Positions 33,503-39,923 of a DNA stretch of 43,599 bases are shown piece by piece. Source of the DNA: a virus. Under the pieces are notes generated by a model. That model ran no database searches. It was given only the letters and a program-made list of their open reading frames with translations, and was not told the origin of the DNA. The translations under genes and the position numbers were made by a program. The DNA is taken from IMG/VR virus record IMGVR_UViG_3300046449_000331, positions 1 through 43,599 of that record. The stretch is one strand, 5' to 3'. Every line of letters starts with the position of its first letter. The first letter of the stretch is position 1.

Positions 33503-34386
33503 CAGAGGCTCCACCCCTGTGCGCGCGCATGCTCGAGGATCTCGCGCTTGTGCTCATCGATGAACGCACGACGGCTTTTGGTGGACAGGCGTGACCAGGT
33601 GGCCGTGACACGGTGATAGTGCTTATCGTCATTGCGAGGCAGTGCGCGGCCTTCGGCCAGCAAAAGGGCATCGGCGACACTGGTGGCTTGGGGCGGATCG
33701 GACAGCAGAGCCTCGCAGGCACGCTCCTGCACTTCCGCGGCGACCTTGGCCAGAGCCTGCAATCCCGCCTGATGGTCGGCAATCCACGTATCGCGGATAC
33801 GGTCTTTGGTGCTCGGGAATAGGCCGTTGGAGATCTCAATGGCATTGTAAAATGACGCCCGTCCCAGCCCAACCTTTGCGCCAACTTCAGACCAAAGTCC
33901 AAGAATTGGACTTTGATTTTCGTTTGCGTTTTCAGTCTCTTTTACGAGACGGACGTTCGCGCTGCGCCGGTCACCACCGTGACGCGCTGCCGGGTTCATG
34001 TCTTCCCATGTGGCTTTCAGCGCCGCCAGATGTTCGGCCCGCTCCAGCTTCGTCAGCTCTTCGCGGTTGATGTTCTCCATGATCTCGGCAAAGCGCAGAT
34101 CCGCTGCGGGCGTGTCTTCCGGCAAGACGGTGACCGGCACCTCAGCCCAACGCAGTGCGCGAACCGCTTCCAGACGCTGCAGCCCAGCGATCAACCGGTA
34201 CTTCTGGCCCTTGCGCACCACGAGCAAGGGATGGGTCAGACCGTTGCAGTCAATATCCTGCTTCAGCGCCTCAATCCGATGGGCACGCGCAGGGCGCAAC
34301 CGCCCTTCGACTTCGATCAACGCAACAGTAACGCTGCGCAGATCATGGGTTTGGCTTGAGACAGGGGGCGTCGGAGTATCAGTCAT
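33502..34386 (-). CDS. ParB/Spo0J-like DNA-binding protein
   Basis: The 294-aa protein has a ParB N-terminal nuclease-like domain: RPARAHRIEALKQDIDCNGLTHPLLVVRKGQKYRLIAGLQRLEAVRALRWAEVPV, with the R-Q-LE box, followed by ENINREELTKLERAEHLAALK. A helix-turn-helix-like part (GLWSEVGAKVGLGRASFYNAIEI) follows. It is encoded immediately upstream of the transposase, where Mu has no ParB. Similar genes occur in RcapMu-type phages. It may organise phage DNA or act with the transposase; there is no ParA beside it. Confidence 0.85.
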   Translation of the reverse strand: MTDTPTPPVSSQTHDLRSVTVALIEVEGRLRPARAHRIEALKQDIDCNGLTHPLLVVRKGQKYRLIAGLQRLEAVRALRWAEVPVTVLPEDTPAADLRFAEIMENINREELTKLERAEHLAALKATWEDMNPAARHGGDRRSANVRLVKETENANENQSPILGLWSEVGAKVGLGRASFYNAIEISNGLFPSTKDRIRDTWIADHQAGLQALAKVAAEVQERACEALLSDPPQATSVADALLLAEGRALPRNDDKHYHRVTATWSRLSTKSRRAFIDEHKREILEHARAQGWSL

Positions 34387-34652
34387 ACGTCATCCGTGAA
34401 ATCTAGGGTTTGGTCGTTCTCTGGGGCGTCATCCGGCGGGGTGAGCATCGTGTAGAAAAAGATGAACTTGCCGTTGATGTGCTGGCGTTCGCAGACGATC
34501 TCGGCACCAAGCTGGCGCAGCTCGGCCACGCAGCTGTTGATCGCGCAGACATGGGCCCGGCGCATGATCTCACGGGTGGAGTGCGGCTTGCGATCGGACA
34601 GCAGCTTGTTCACCCGGCGCAGTCGATCAGAGGACATCGTGGCGGCGTGCAT
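34383..34652 (-). CDS. Small winged-helix early protein
   Basis: The 89-aa product contains RLRRVNKLLSDRKPHSTREIMRRAHVCAINSCVAELRQLGAEIVCERQHINGKFIFFYTM, a compact winged helix with a beta wing. It is probably a phage regulator or excisionase-like helper. The ATG and stop overlap its neighbours. Confidence 0.6.
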   Translation of the reverse strand: MHAATMSSDRLRRVNKLLSDRKPHSTREIMRRAHVCAINSCVAELRQLGAEIVCERQHINGKFIFFYTMLTPPDDAPENDQTLDFTDDV

Positions 34653-34888
34653 CAGCTAGGCACCCCATCATAGGTCGCAGCCAATAGCGCTTCGATATCG
34701 CGCAGCGCATCCTCTTGCTGAACCAACTCTGAAAACGCCGCCATGGCGAGATTGGCCTGATCATCCCACTTATTGACCAGCCCCACCTCTTGGCCGAGCG
34801 TGTCATCATCCATGGCATCGTTCAGCGATACCATCTGGGTCAGCGCGTCCTTGAGCGCCGCAAAGGATTGGACGGGAGACCAGCTCAT
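34652..34888 (-). CDS. Hypothetical early protein, 78 aa
   Basis: Acidic helical product (MSWSPVQSFAALKDALTQMVSLNDAMDDD...) with no recognised domain. Overlapping starts and stops on both sides and the run of early genes support expression. Confidence 0.55.
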   Translation of the reverse strand: MSWSPVQSFAALKDALTQMVSLNDAMDDDTLGQEVGLVNKWDDQANLAMAAFSELVQQEDALRDIEALLAATYDGVPS

Positions 34889-35031
34889 GTCAGACCTCCC
34901 CAGGCAAGAAAGTATCCCGCCACACAGATGACGACGAACGCGACGCCTGCGATGGCATCTTCGACGATCGTCGAGGGCAGTTGGTACCGTGGACGGGCAC
35001 TCTTCACTGGCTTCTCTTCGGTCATAGGCAT
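34885..35031 (-). CDS. Small single-helix membrane protein, 48 aa
   Basis: Starting at ATG 35031 (GAGGAG upstream) gives MPMTEEKPVKSARPRYQLPS followed by one membrane helix (IAGVAFVVICVAGYFLAWGGL). The frame is open further upstream but there shadows the previous gene. It may act in exclusion or membrane control during early infection; this is a guess from topology alone. Confidence 0.5.
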   Translation of the reverse strand: MPMTEEKPVKSARPRYQLPSTIVEDAIAGVAFVVICVAGYFLAWGGLT

Positions 35032-35252
35032 TTGCGCATCTCCTCGTTGAAGAACTGAACTCGGGTCAGATCTTGGGCCACGGTGCATGCGGTCCGCTCA
35101 AGGCGAACCAGATGGAAGGTCGACGCCGGGTCTGACGCGCCGATAGTGATTTCGATGGCCAATGCGAGCCGCTGAGCCTCGGTCAGCTGACCAAGCGCTG
35201 CGCGGGCGACTTCGACCCGGTCCAGCAAAATTGGCGGATGATCACGCATCAT
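35022..35252 (-). CDS. Hypothetical early protein, 76 aa
   Basis: The product (MMRDHPPILLDRVEVARAALGQLTEAQRLALAIEITIGASDP...) is helical and unrecognised. Its ATG overlaps the Ner-like stop. Second gene of the early operon. Confidence 0.5.
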   Translation of the reverse strand: MMRDHPPILLDRVEVARAALGQLTEAQRLALAIEITIGASDPASTFHLVRLERTACTVAQDLTRVQFFNEEMRKCL

Positions 35253-35491
35253 GCGGCGTCCTTCTTTTTACGGGGGCGGGGAATGTCAGCAGGCCATTCA
35301 AGGTCTGCTGGCCAGTTTTCGCTGAACCAAACCATCGCCCTTTGGGCGGTCTGGATCGTGCAGCCCTTACCGCCACGCAGCCTCTCAAAGAGAGTGGCGT
35401 TACCGGCTGCTTTATTTGACAAAGTTGCTTCCGACCTCCCGATGTGGGTGGCCATGGTCTCCGCCAGTTCTGTGAGTTGCTCGCTAATCAT
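35249..35491 (-). CDS. Cro/Ner-like early regulator
   Basis: From the ATG at 35491 the 80-aa protein reads MISEQLTELAETMATHIGRSEATLSNKAAGNATLFERLRGGKG, a helix-turn-helix in the place of Mu ner, the first early gene opposite the repressor. The 16 codons upstream in frame are operator DNA rather than protein. The -10 of the early promoter ends seven bases before this ATG, so the mRNA may be leaderless. It probably damps repressor and early transcription. Confidence 0.65.
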   Translation of the reverse strand: MISEQLTELAETMATHIGRSEATLSNKAAGNATLFERLRGGKGCTIQTAQRAMVWFSENWPADLEWPADIPRPRKKKDAA

Positions 35492-35526
35492 GATCGCTAA
35501 AGTAATTATTTGCACTGTTAAGTCAA
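35491..35526 (-). promoter_or_regulatory. Early promoter with embedded operator
   Basis: On the minus strand TTGACT (35526-35521) and TACTTT (35504-35499) are 16 bases apart. A TGCACTG box (35511-35517 on the plus strand) lies in the spacer. Binding there would block RNA polymerase. A predicted promoter, not proven. Confidence 0.55.
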
Positions 35527-35619
35527 TCATAATTTGCACTGATTTGGAAATAGTGCGTTTCCAACCGCGCTCTTGTGCGAGAGCAGTGTTTTAGTGTAAT
35601 TCTGCACTGTTTTGGAAAC
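35511..35619 (+). promoter_or_regulatory. Operator cluster between repressor and early operon
   Basis: TGCACTG occurs three times: at 35511-35517, 35535-35541 and 35603-35609. The last two extend to nearly identical 17-mers (35535-35551 and 35603-35619, TGCACTG then A/T then TTTGGAAA). An inverted TTGGAAA...TTTCCAA lies at 35544-35562. A plus-strand promoter, TTGTGC (35573) to TGTAAT (35595), would start transcription about where the repressor begins. The layout fits repressor and Ner binding. Confidence 0.6.
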
Positions 35620-36364
35620 GCATGAGATATACGAGCTTATTGAAGCACGCCGAAAGGAACTAAACCTTTCGCAGTCTCAGCTTGGCATGCTCGCGCTTGG
35701 GCAGGACAACAGTTCGGTTATCCAAGCAATAAAGCGCGGCTCTTCACCATCGGCTCACAAGCTTGAAGCCATCTGCAACGCCTTAGGCTTGGAATTCTAC
35801 GTAGGTAGAAAGCGAAGTGAAGGCGAACCACAATTTACCAGCAACCATGAGAGGGTAGAGGTGCTTCAAGATTTCGCATTTGTTGAACGTTTCGATGTCA
35901 GTCTTTCAGCTGGACCTGGTGCAAGCGGGGAAAACGCCAAGAAGCTTGCTCCTGTGGCTTTCAGGCGCGACTGGATGTTAGAGAAGGGACTGGTTGCCGA
36001 AAAATGCGTTGTTTGCAGCGTGCGCGGCAACAGCATGGAGCCTATGCTATTTGATGGGGATCTAGTGCTGCTAGACAGACGGCAGACGGACGTCCGAGAT
36101 GGGCAGATTTATGGCGTCGTTGATATCGAAGGCGATACCAGAATCAAAAGGATTGAGATGATCGACAACGGGCTCTTGCTGAGATCAGAAAACCCCGAAT
36201 GCCGCACTGAACTGAGGCACGGAGATGACGCCAACCGCGTGCAGATAATCGGTTCTTTGGCTTGGTCCGGCCATAGCTATGATACATCTCGTCAAGCCCC
36301 CAGTCGTCAGACTCCCAGCCGTCAGACTCCCCGAAGACGCACAATGAAACATGATTGGATTTGA
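35612..36364 (+). CDS. Phage repressor, HTH plus LexA-like (S24) autocleavage domain
   Basis: The 250-aa protein has an N-terminal HTH (about 9-55, LNLSQSQLGMLALGQDNSSVIQAIKRG) and a C-terminal S24 peptidase domain with Ser141 (RGNSMEPML) and Lys179 (DTRIKRIE). An Ala-Gly near residue 100 is the likely cleavage site. This differs from Mu c and suggests RecA/SOS-triggered induction. The only start in frame is TTG at 35612, because a stop lies 12 bases before it, and no ribosome site is seen: leaderless translation is likely. The TTG is inside an operator copy. The C-terminal tail has tandem SRQ(A/T)P repeats made by a 15-bp DNA repeat near 36296-36335. Confidence 0.88.
   Translation: METHEIYELIEARRKELNLSQSQLGMLALGQDNSSVIQAIKRGSSPSAHKLEAICNALGLEFYVGRKRSEGEPQFTSNHERVEVLQDFAFVERFDVSLSAGPGASGENAKKLAPVAFRRDWMLEKGLVAEKCVVCSVRGNSMEPMLFDGDLVLLDRRQTDVRDGQIYGVVDIEGDTRIKRIEMIDNGLLLRSENPECRTELRHGDDANRVQIIGSLAWSGHSYDTSRQAPSRQTPSRQTPRRRTMKHDWI
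36296..36335 (+). repeat. 15-bp tandem repeat in repressor C-terminus
   Basis: Nearly three copies of a unit like CAGTCGTCAGACTCC encode SRQAP SRQTP SRQTP. Slippage-prone repeats of this kind can vary in copy number. The repeat lies after the S24 domain, so it should not affect cleavage. Confidence 0.65.
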
Positions 36365-36369
36365 ACACG

Positions 36370-36888
36370 ATGGCAAACTGTATCCAGTGCGGAAAATCAC
36401 TAACTGTCTGGAACAAGGTTAGCGAAGACAAATGCTATTCTTGTGTGAGCGGCAACGAAAAGGCTGCGCGGGAAAAAGCCGCTGAAAAGACGAAGCAAGG
36501 TAGTGAGGCGGAGGCTGCTCTGCGCAAAGCCCGAGATGCCTCGATCGAAGCGATCATGGTCACGACCGAAACCCACCCAAGCATCGGGATTTCTCAGCGC
36601 CTCGGCATTGTGACGGCAGAATGCGCTTATGGGATGAATGTCTTCAAAGACGTTTTTGCAGGCATTCGAAATATCGTTGGAGGTCGTTCAAAGGCCGTTC
36701 AACAGACGATGAGGGACGCGCGCGAGACCGTGCTCTATGAGCTGAAGCAAGAAGCGTCCCTGCTTGGAGCAGATGCGGTCGTGGCCGTCGACCTGGACTA
36801 TGTGCAGATCGGCGACGGTGGTTGGAGCATGGTCATGCTGGTTGCATCGGGAACGGCCGTTAAGGTCGAGAAACCAGCAGCCGCCTAA
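36370..36888 (+). CDS. Zinc-ribbon plus YbjQ (UPF0145) domain protein
   Basis: Starting at ATG 36370, six bases after the repressor stop, the 172-aa protein has an N-terminal zinc ribbon (Cys4, Cys7, Cys22, Cys25), a Lys/Glu/Ala-rich helix and a YbjQ-like domain (VTAECAYGMNVFKDVFAGIRNIVGGRSKAVQQTMRDARETVLYELKQEASLLGADAVVAVDLDY). YbjQ proteins form homopentamers of unknown role. An earlier TTG (36355) overlaps the repressor and is less likely. It is on the same strand as the repressor, so it should be expressed in the lysogen. Confidence 0.78.
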   Translation: MANCIQCGKSLTVWNKVSEDKCYSCVSGNEKAAREKAAEKTKQGSEAEAALRKARDASIEAIMVTTETHPSIGISQRLGIVTAECAYGMNVFKDVFAGIRNIVGGRSKAVQQTMRDARETVLYELKQEASLLGADAVVAVDLDYVQIGDGGWSMVMLVASGTAVKVEKPAAA

Positions 36889-37118
36889 GTCTTGCCTTCA
36901 GCCCGACGCATCCTGCGGATCGCCCGCATCATGATCCTACGACGCTCGGCCATATCATCGGCCAGAATGCGTTTTCTGCGCTCAATGCGTTTTTCCATAA
37001 CAGCAAGCCGTTGTTCTTCAACGTAATTTGTAAATCGCTGCCATTTTGCGTGCAGTTTTTGCCGCTGTACATTGTCGTCTAACATCTCTGAAAACCCATA
37101 TAATGCTGGGTTATGCAT
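36885..37118 (-). CDS. Small basic coiled-coil protein
   Basis: The 77-aa product is rich in Arg, Lys and Glu (KWQRFTNYVEEQRLAVMEKRIERRKRILADDMAERRRIMMRAIRRM) and probably forms one long helix. It is convergent with the YbjQ gene (4-base overlap at the ends) and divergent from the ATPase gene. A shorter start at the Met near 37085 is possible. No family recognised. It may be a regulator or partner of the ATPase. Confidence 0.5.
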   Translation of the reverse strand: MHNPALYGFSEMLDDNVQRQKLHAKWQRFTNYVEEQRLAVMEKRIERRKRILADDMAERRRIMMRAIRRMRRAEGKT

Positions 37119-37141
37119 ACATCAGTTGGCGCTGCACAGCT

Positions 37142-37194
37142 AGAATTATGCAGGATCGTAGCAGCACAATGTCTGGCGAACACACCATAATTCT
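37142..37194. promoter_or_regulatory. Inverted repeat between small gene and ATPase gene
   Basis: AGAATTATG (37142-37150) and its exact complement CATAATTCT (37186-37194) lie in the 112-bp divergent spacer, 35 bases apart. They may be a binding site controlling one or both genes. No clear -35/-10 pair could be fixed. Confidence 0.4.
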
Positions 37195-37230
37195 GCAAAG
37201 CTCCAGCCGAGTCACCTAAGGTTTTAAACG

Positions 37231-39327
37231 ATGGCACGAGTTACACAAAATTTCGAGAACAGAGTCCGAAAACTTCCAAAGCCATCGAATGCTGGCCAGG
37301 CTTTGCAACCCCTGTTCGAAGCAATTAGCAACGCTGTGTTTGCAATCGACGACTTGAAAGAAACCCTCCCGGTGGCCGCACAGAAGAAGGGGCTCGTTAG
37401 AGTTGAGGTTAGAAACCTAAGCGATAGCGAAAAACTTAAGATTGACGTTATCGACGACGGCATCGGGCTAGATGCCAATCGGTACAAAGCATTCAAAGAA
37501 TTAGATACAGAATTCAAACGCAGCAAGGGTGGGAAAGGCGTTGGCAGGTTGTTCTGGCTGGATGCGTTTAGCAAAATTAACGTTGTGAGTGCTTATAAGG
37601 GGGCGACAATGTTAGATCAGCGCTCATTTGACTTTGTTCTTTCCAACGATGACCAAATTATCGAGCACGCTTCACCTGAAGCAAAGCTGTCATCCATTGG
37701 AACAAATGTTCGGTTTTCTGGCCTTCGCAGTGGACACTACGCAAAGCATTTTCCGAAAAGAAAAGACACGTTTCTGAACTACTTTAGTGCTCATTTTATA
37801 GCCGATTTCCTCGGAGGGTCAGGGCCTCGAATATTGGTGAACCTAGATGGCGATTTCACAGAGTATCCTCAAGCCGTCTCAGACTTAGTTGTGGGTGATC
37901 CGATAGCCTTTCAAACAAATGAACACGAACAATTTGGCGTTCTTTCGATCCAAGGCTTCTTCTGCAAAGAAATGGCAAGCAAGGGACTGGACGGGATGCA
38001 TCAGCTGCACCTGTTGGCCAATAAAAGGACGGTTTCCAGCCGTGAGATTGATAAGCTTCTCGGATTGCTTCGTGTATCCAAGGATGGCCAAGATGATCTT
38101 GTTTTTCACGGTTGTGTATCAGGCGACTTCCTAGATGATCATGTGAACGAAGGTCGCACCGCGTTCGTTTTAGAAGAGAAGACTTTGAAGGAAGTCTCCC
38201 GGTTCTGCGCTGACAGCATCAAGGCAAATGCGCTACCAGAACAAATTGAGGTCTATGAACAAGCACGCCTGCACGATTATCGAGAGTTCGTTGCGGCATA
38301 TCCGATCTACGACTTTGCTGAAGAGGCAGAACAACTGAAGCGGGTTCCTTTTGGAGCGAGAACACCTGAGGAATTCGCCGCGGGCCTAGTTAAGCACCAA
38401 ATTCGTGGAGAAGAGACACGTAGGATCCAGATCGACACCATCATTGACCAGCTGGACGGAGAAAAGAACGTACCGGAGAATTTTGGTCAGACGGTCGTCG
38501 AAGTAGCAAAGGATTTGAAAGCTTCTGAGCAGCGAGCGCTTGCCCACCATGTAGTTAAGCGCAAACTTGTGCTTGAGGTCATGGAGCGTCTAATTTTGAA
38601 GGTTCGTGATCGCGGCGAAGAGAAACGGGATTTTCATCTCGAGGAAACACTTCATACGTTTATTTGCCCGATGCGAATCACTGGACGCGAACCGACCGAA
38701 ATTGAGCCGTCGCCACATGATCTATGGATTGTGGATGAAAGGCTGGCCTTCACTCGCTCCTTTTCGTCGGATGTCAGACTTCAGAAGCTATTGAAAGATA
38801 ATCCGAGCGAACTGAGGCCCGATCTTGTGGTCTGGGATCAGGCACATGGTCTAAGTGTTTTGGATCCTAGGGAGGAAGACGGCGATATAGATTTGTCAGA
38901 GCCGCTCCGGAAGGTCATGGTTGTGGAATTTAAGCGGCCAGGTCGACGCTCATACCCTAAGGTGGAAGACGACATCGAACGTCAGATCACGAAATACTTG
39001 CGGCACCTCAAGGGCGGGGAGGTGTTCTCTTATGATCAACGCAAAGTCCGCTTTTCCGATGACTGTCAGTTCTTTTGCTATGTCGTCGCTGATATCGAGG
39101 GGGATCTGAAGGACCAATTGATTACTTGGAACCCTACGGCGAATGGCGAGGGGCGCTTCCGAGCTCTAGATGGCGCTTTTAAGGGCTCTTCAATCGAAGT
39201 GATCCAGTGGACCGATTTGATCAACGATGCTTGGAGCAGAAATATGGCGACGCTAAGTGCAGCGGGGCTGAGACGAGGAAGACCAACTGTGAGTAATACG
39301 ACAAGTAGCCCTGATGGTTCTACATAG
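37231..39327 (+). CDS. GHKL ATPase with C-terminal PD-(D/E)XK-like nuclease (candidate defence protein)
   Basis: The 698-aa protein begins with a GHKL ATPase domain: N-box EAISN (Glu30, Asn34), G1 DDGIGLD (75-81) and G2 GGKGVGR (100-106), as in MutL/Hsp90/MORC proteins. A middle S5-like region and helices follow. The C-terminal ~230 residues fit a PD-(D/E)XK nuclease: EETLH (471-475), RPDLVVWD with Asp531, VVEFKRP with Glu566 and Lys568, and a later Gln (QITKY). Such MORC-like ATPase-nuclease fusions are known near restriction systems. The gene is visibly more A+T-rich than the late genes, which suggests separate acquisition. ATG 37231 has TAAGG upstream. Confidence 0.75.
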   Translation: MARVTQNFENRVRKLPKPSNAGQALQPLFEAISNAVFAIDDLKETLPVAAQKKGLVRVEVRNLSDSEKLKIDVIDDGIGLDANRYKAFKELDTEFKRSKGGKGVGRLFWLDAFSKINVVSAYKGATMLDQRSFDFVLSNDDQIIEHASPEAKLSSIGTNVRFSGLRSGHYAKHFPKRKDTFLNYFSAHFIADFLGGSGPRILVNLDGDFTEYPQAVSDLVVGDPIAFQTNEHEQFGVLSIQGFFCKEMASKGLDGMHQLHLLANKRTVSSREIDKLLGLLRVSKDGQDDLVFHGCVSGDFLDDHVNEGRTAFVLEEKTLKEVSRFCADSIKANALPEQIEVYEQARLHDYREFVAAYPIYDFAEEAEQLKRVPFGARTPEEFAAGLVKHQIRGEETRRIQIDTIIDQLDGEKNVPENFGQTVVEVAKDLKASEQRALAHHVVKRKLVLEVMERLILKVRDRGEEKRDFHLEETLHTFICPMRITGREPTEIEPSPHDLWIVDERLAFTRSFSSDVRLQKLLKDNPSELRPDLVVWDQAHGLSVLDPREEDGDIDLSEPLRKVMVVEFKRPGRRSYPKVEDDIERQITKYLRHLKGGEVFSYDQRKVRFSDDCQFFCYVVADIEGDLKDQLITWNPTANGEGRFRALDGAFKGSSIEVIQWTDLINDAWSRNMATLSAAGLRRGRPTVSNTTSSPDGST

Positions 39328-39375
39328 GAAATCCGCTCATCTTAACCGCTGGCAGCATTCGTTTGTGTTGACCAA

Positions 39376-39493
39376 AAACGTCCCACCTTTGTTCGAGCTG
39401 TCCGAACAGTGATCGCTGTTGAAGCGATGTTTAACAGGGGTTTGAACAAGGTGGGACGTTTCCAAGCGACACGACCACTGCCGTCCCACCTTG
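39376..39493 (+). ncRNA. Putative structured element with mutually exclusive hairpins
   Basis: Arm 1 (39376-39394) and arm 2 (39444-39461) can pair over 18 bases with one bulged T. Between them are hairpins CTGT-CCGA-ACAG (39398-39409) and ATCGCT-GTTGA-AGCGAT (39412-39428). Arm 3, CGTCCCACCTTG (39482-39493), repeats the core of arm 1 and is fully complementary to 39447-39458 of arm 2, giving a competing 12-bp hairpin with a 23-base loop. It follows the ATPase gene by about 50 bases. It may be a 3'-UTR switch, a small RNA or protein-binding DNA; the function is unknown. Confidence 0.45.
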
Positions 39494-39557
39494 CGACACC
39501 GAATCTCTTATTTTTATGGACTTCATTTTCTGGCCATCGGCATCTTCGCTTTAGGTG

Positions 39558-39576
39558 CGAAGCTTATTTGGCAGCG
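39558..39576 (+). repeat. Subterminal 19-bp repeat, left-end copy
   Basis: CGAAGCTTATTTGGCAGCG matches 893-911 except for one base and has the same orientation. It lies 109 bases inside the terminal repeat of this end, while the other copy directly adjoins its terminal repeat. Unequal spacing at the two ends is also a feature of Mu. Confidence 0.65.
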
Positions 39577-39685
39577 TGGCAATCACATGTTTTGAGATGA
39601 GCCTGCGCCAATCGCCTTATTTTTAAGGCAGCAAAGTCATTCGGCATCTTCCGGGCACATCTTTGGTCTTCCGGATTAAAAGCCC

Positions 39686-39715
39686 TGTTTCTGCCAGCAT
39701 TTCCTTCGCTCTACA
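39686..39715 (-). repeat. Terminal inverted repeat, phage left end
   Basis: Read inward on the minus strand this end starts TGTAGAGCGAAGGAAATG, paired with 863-892 (26/30 identical). The plus strand ends ...CTCTACA, so the last phage bases are CA at 39714-39715. Confidence 0.9.
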
Positions 39716-39720
39716 GATAG
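39716..39720. repeat. 5-bp target-site duplication, right copy (GATAG)
   Basis: GATAG follows the terminal CA directly and matches 858-862. Removing the prophage and one copy restores CCGGAGATAGGCATTGG as the target. Confidence 0.9.
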
Positions 39721-39923
39721 GCATTGGTCGCGGTAAACCATCCGAAAGAGATCAGGGGCACCCGCCCCCCTCGAAGTCTCTGCCGTACCCAGCCACCCAA
39801 GGTGGCCGAGCGGCAGCATAAAGAACCCTTGGGGAGGGGTCTTAAGTCTGTGTAGCTAGCATGGCCCCAACGGCTTCACATACTCAGGTGGCGATGCGGC
39901 CAGCAGGGGCGATGCCAAACGCG
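39721..39923. other. Host intergenic region right of prophage
   Basis: No gene found. It contains a perfect hairpin GCCACC-CAA-GGTGGC (39792-39806) and a near-perfect 8-bp stem (39821-39843, AAGAACCC with GGGGTCTT). The second lies downstream of the minus-strand membrane gene and may be its terminator. A short stretch GGTGGCCGAGCGGC (39801-39814) resembles the start of a serine tRNA but is not followed by a tRNA. Confidence 0.45.

Larger units (their letters stand above)
863..39715. mobile_element. Complete Mu-like transposable prophage (siphovirus type)
   Basis: The element is 38,853 bp, begins with TG and ends with CA, has terminal inverted repeats matching at 26 of 30 positions, and is flanked by GATAG duplications. 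Inside are an S24 repressor, MuA and MuB homologues, GemA, a Mor/C activator, lysis genes, a Mu-type packaging and head module, and a lambdoid-type tail module ending in an SGNH fibre. The genetic left end (repressor, transposase) is at the right side of the window; early and late genes run on the minus strand. All modules are present and no essential gene is visibly broken, so it may be inducible. The tail plan resembles transposable siphophages such as B3 and RcapMu rather than Mu itself. Confidence 0.95.
39328..39715. other. Left-end region of the prophage (no gene)
   Basis: 388 bases between the ATPase stop and the phage terminus. It holds the three-armed hairpin element (39376-39493), the 19-bp subterminal site (39558-39576) and the terminal repeat (39686-39715). 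A 63-codon plus-strand frame (39409-39600) overlaps the hairpin element and is not supported. Two similar A+T-rich stretches (TCTTATTTTTATGG near 39506 and CCTTATTTTTAAGG near 39615) may be extra transposase-binding or bending sites. Confidence 0.6.

Noticed and set aside
39409-39600. 63-codon plus-strand frame at the phage left end
   Set aside because: It overlaps the hairpin element and the 19-bp site, has no ribosome site and no recognisable protein features.
39801-39814. Serine-tRNA-like start sequence
   Set aside because: Only a short stretch matches; no anticodon or T arm follows.
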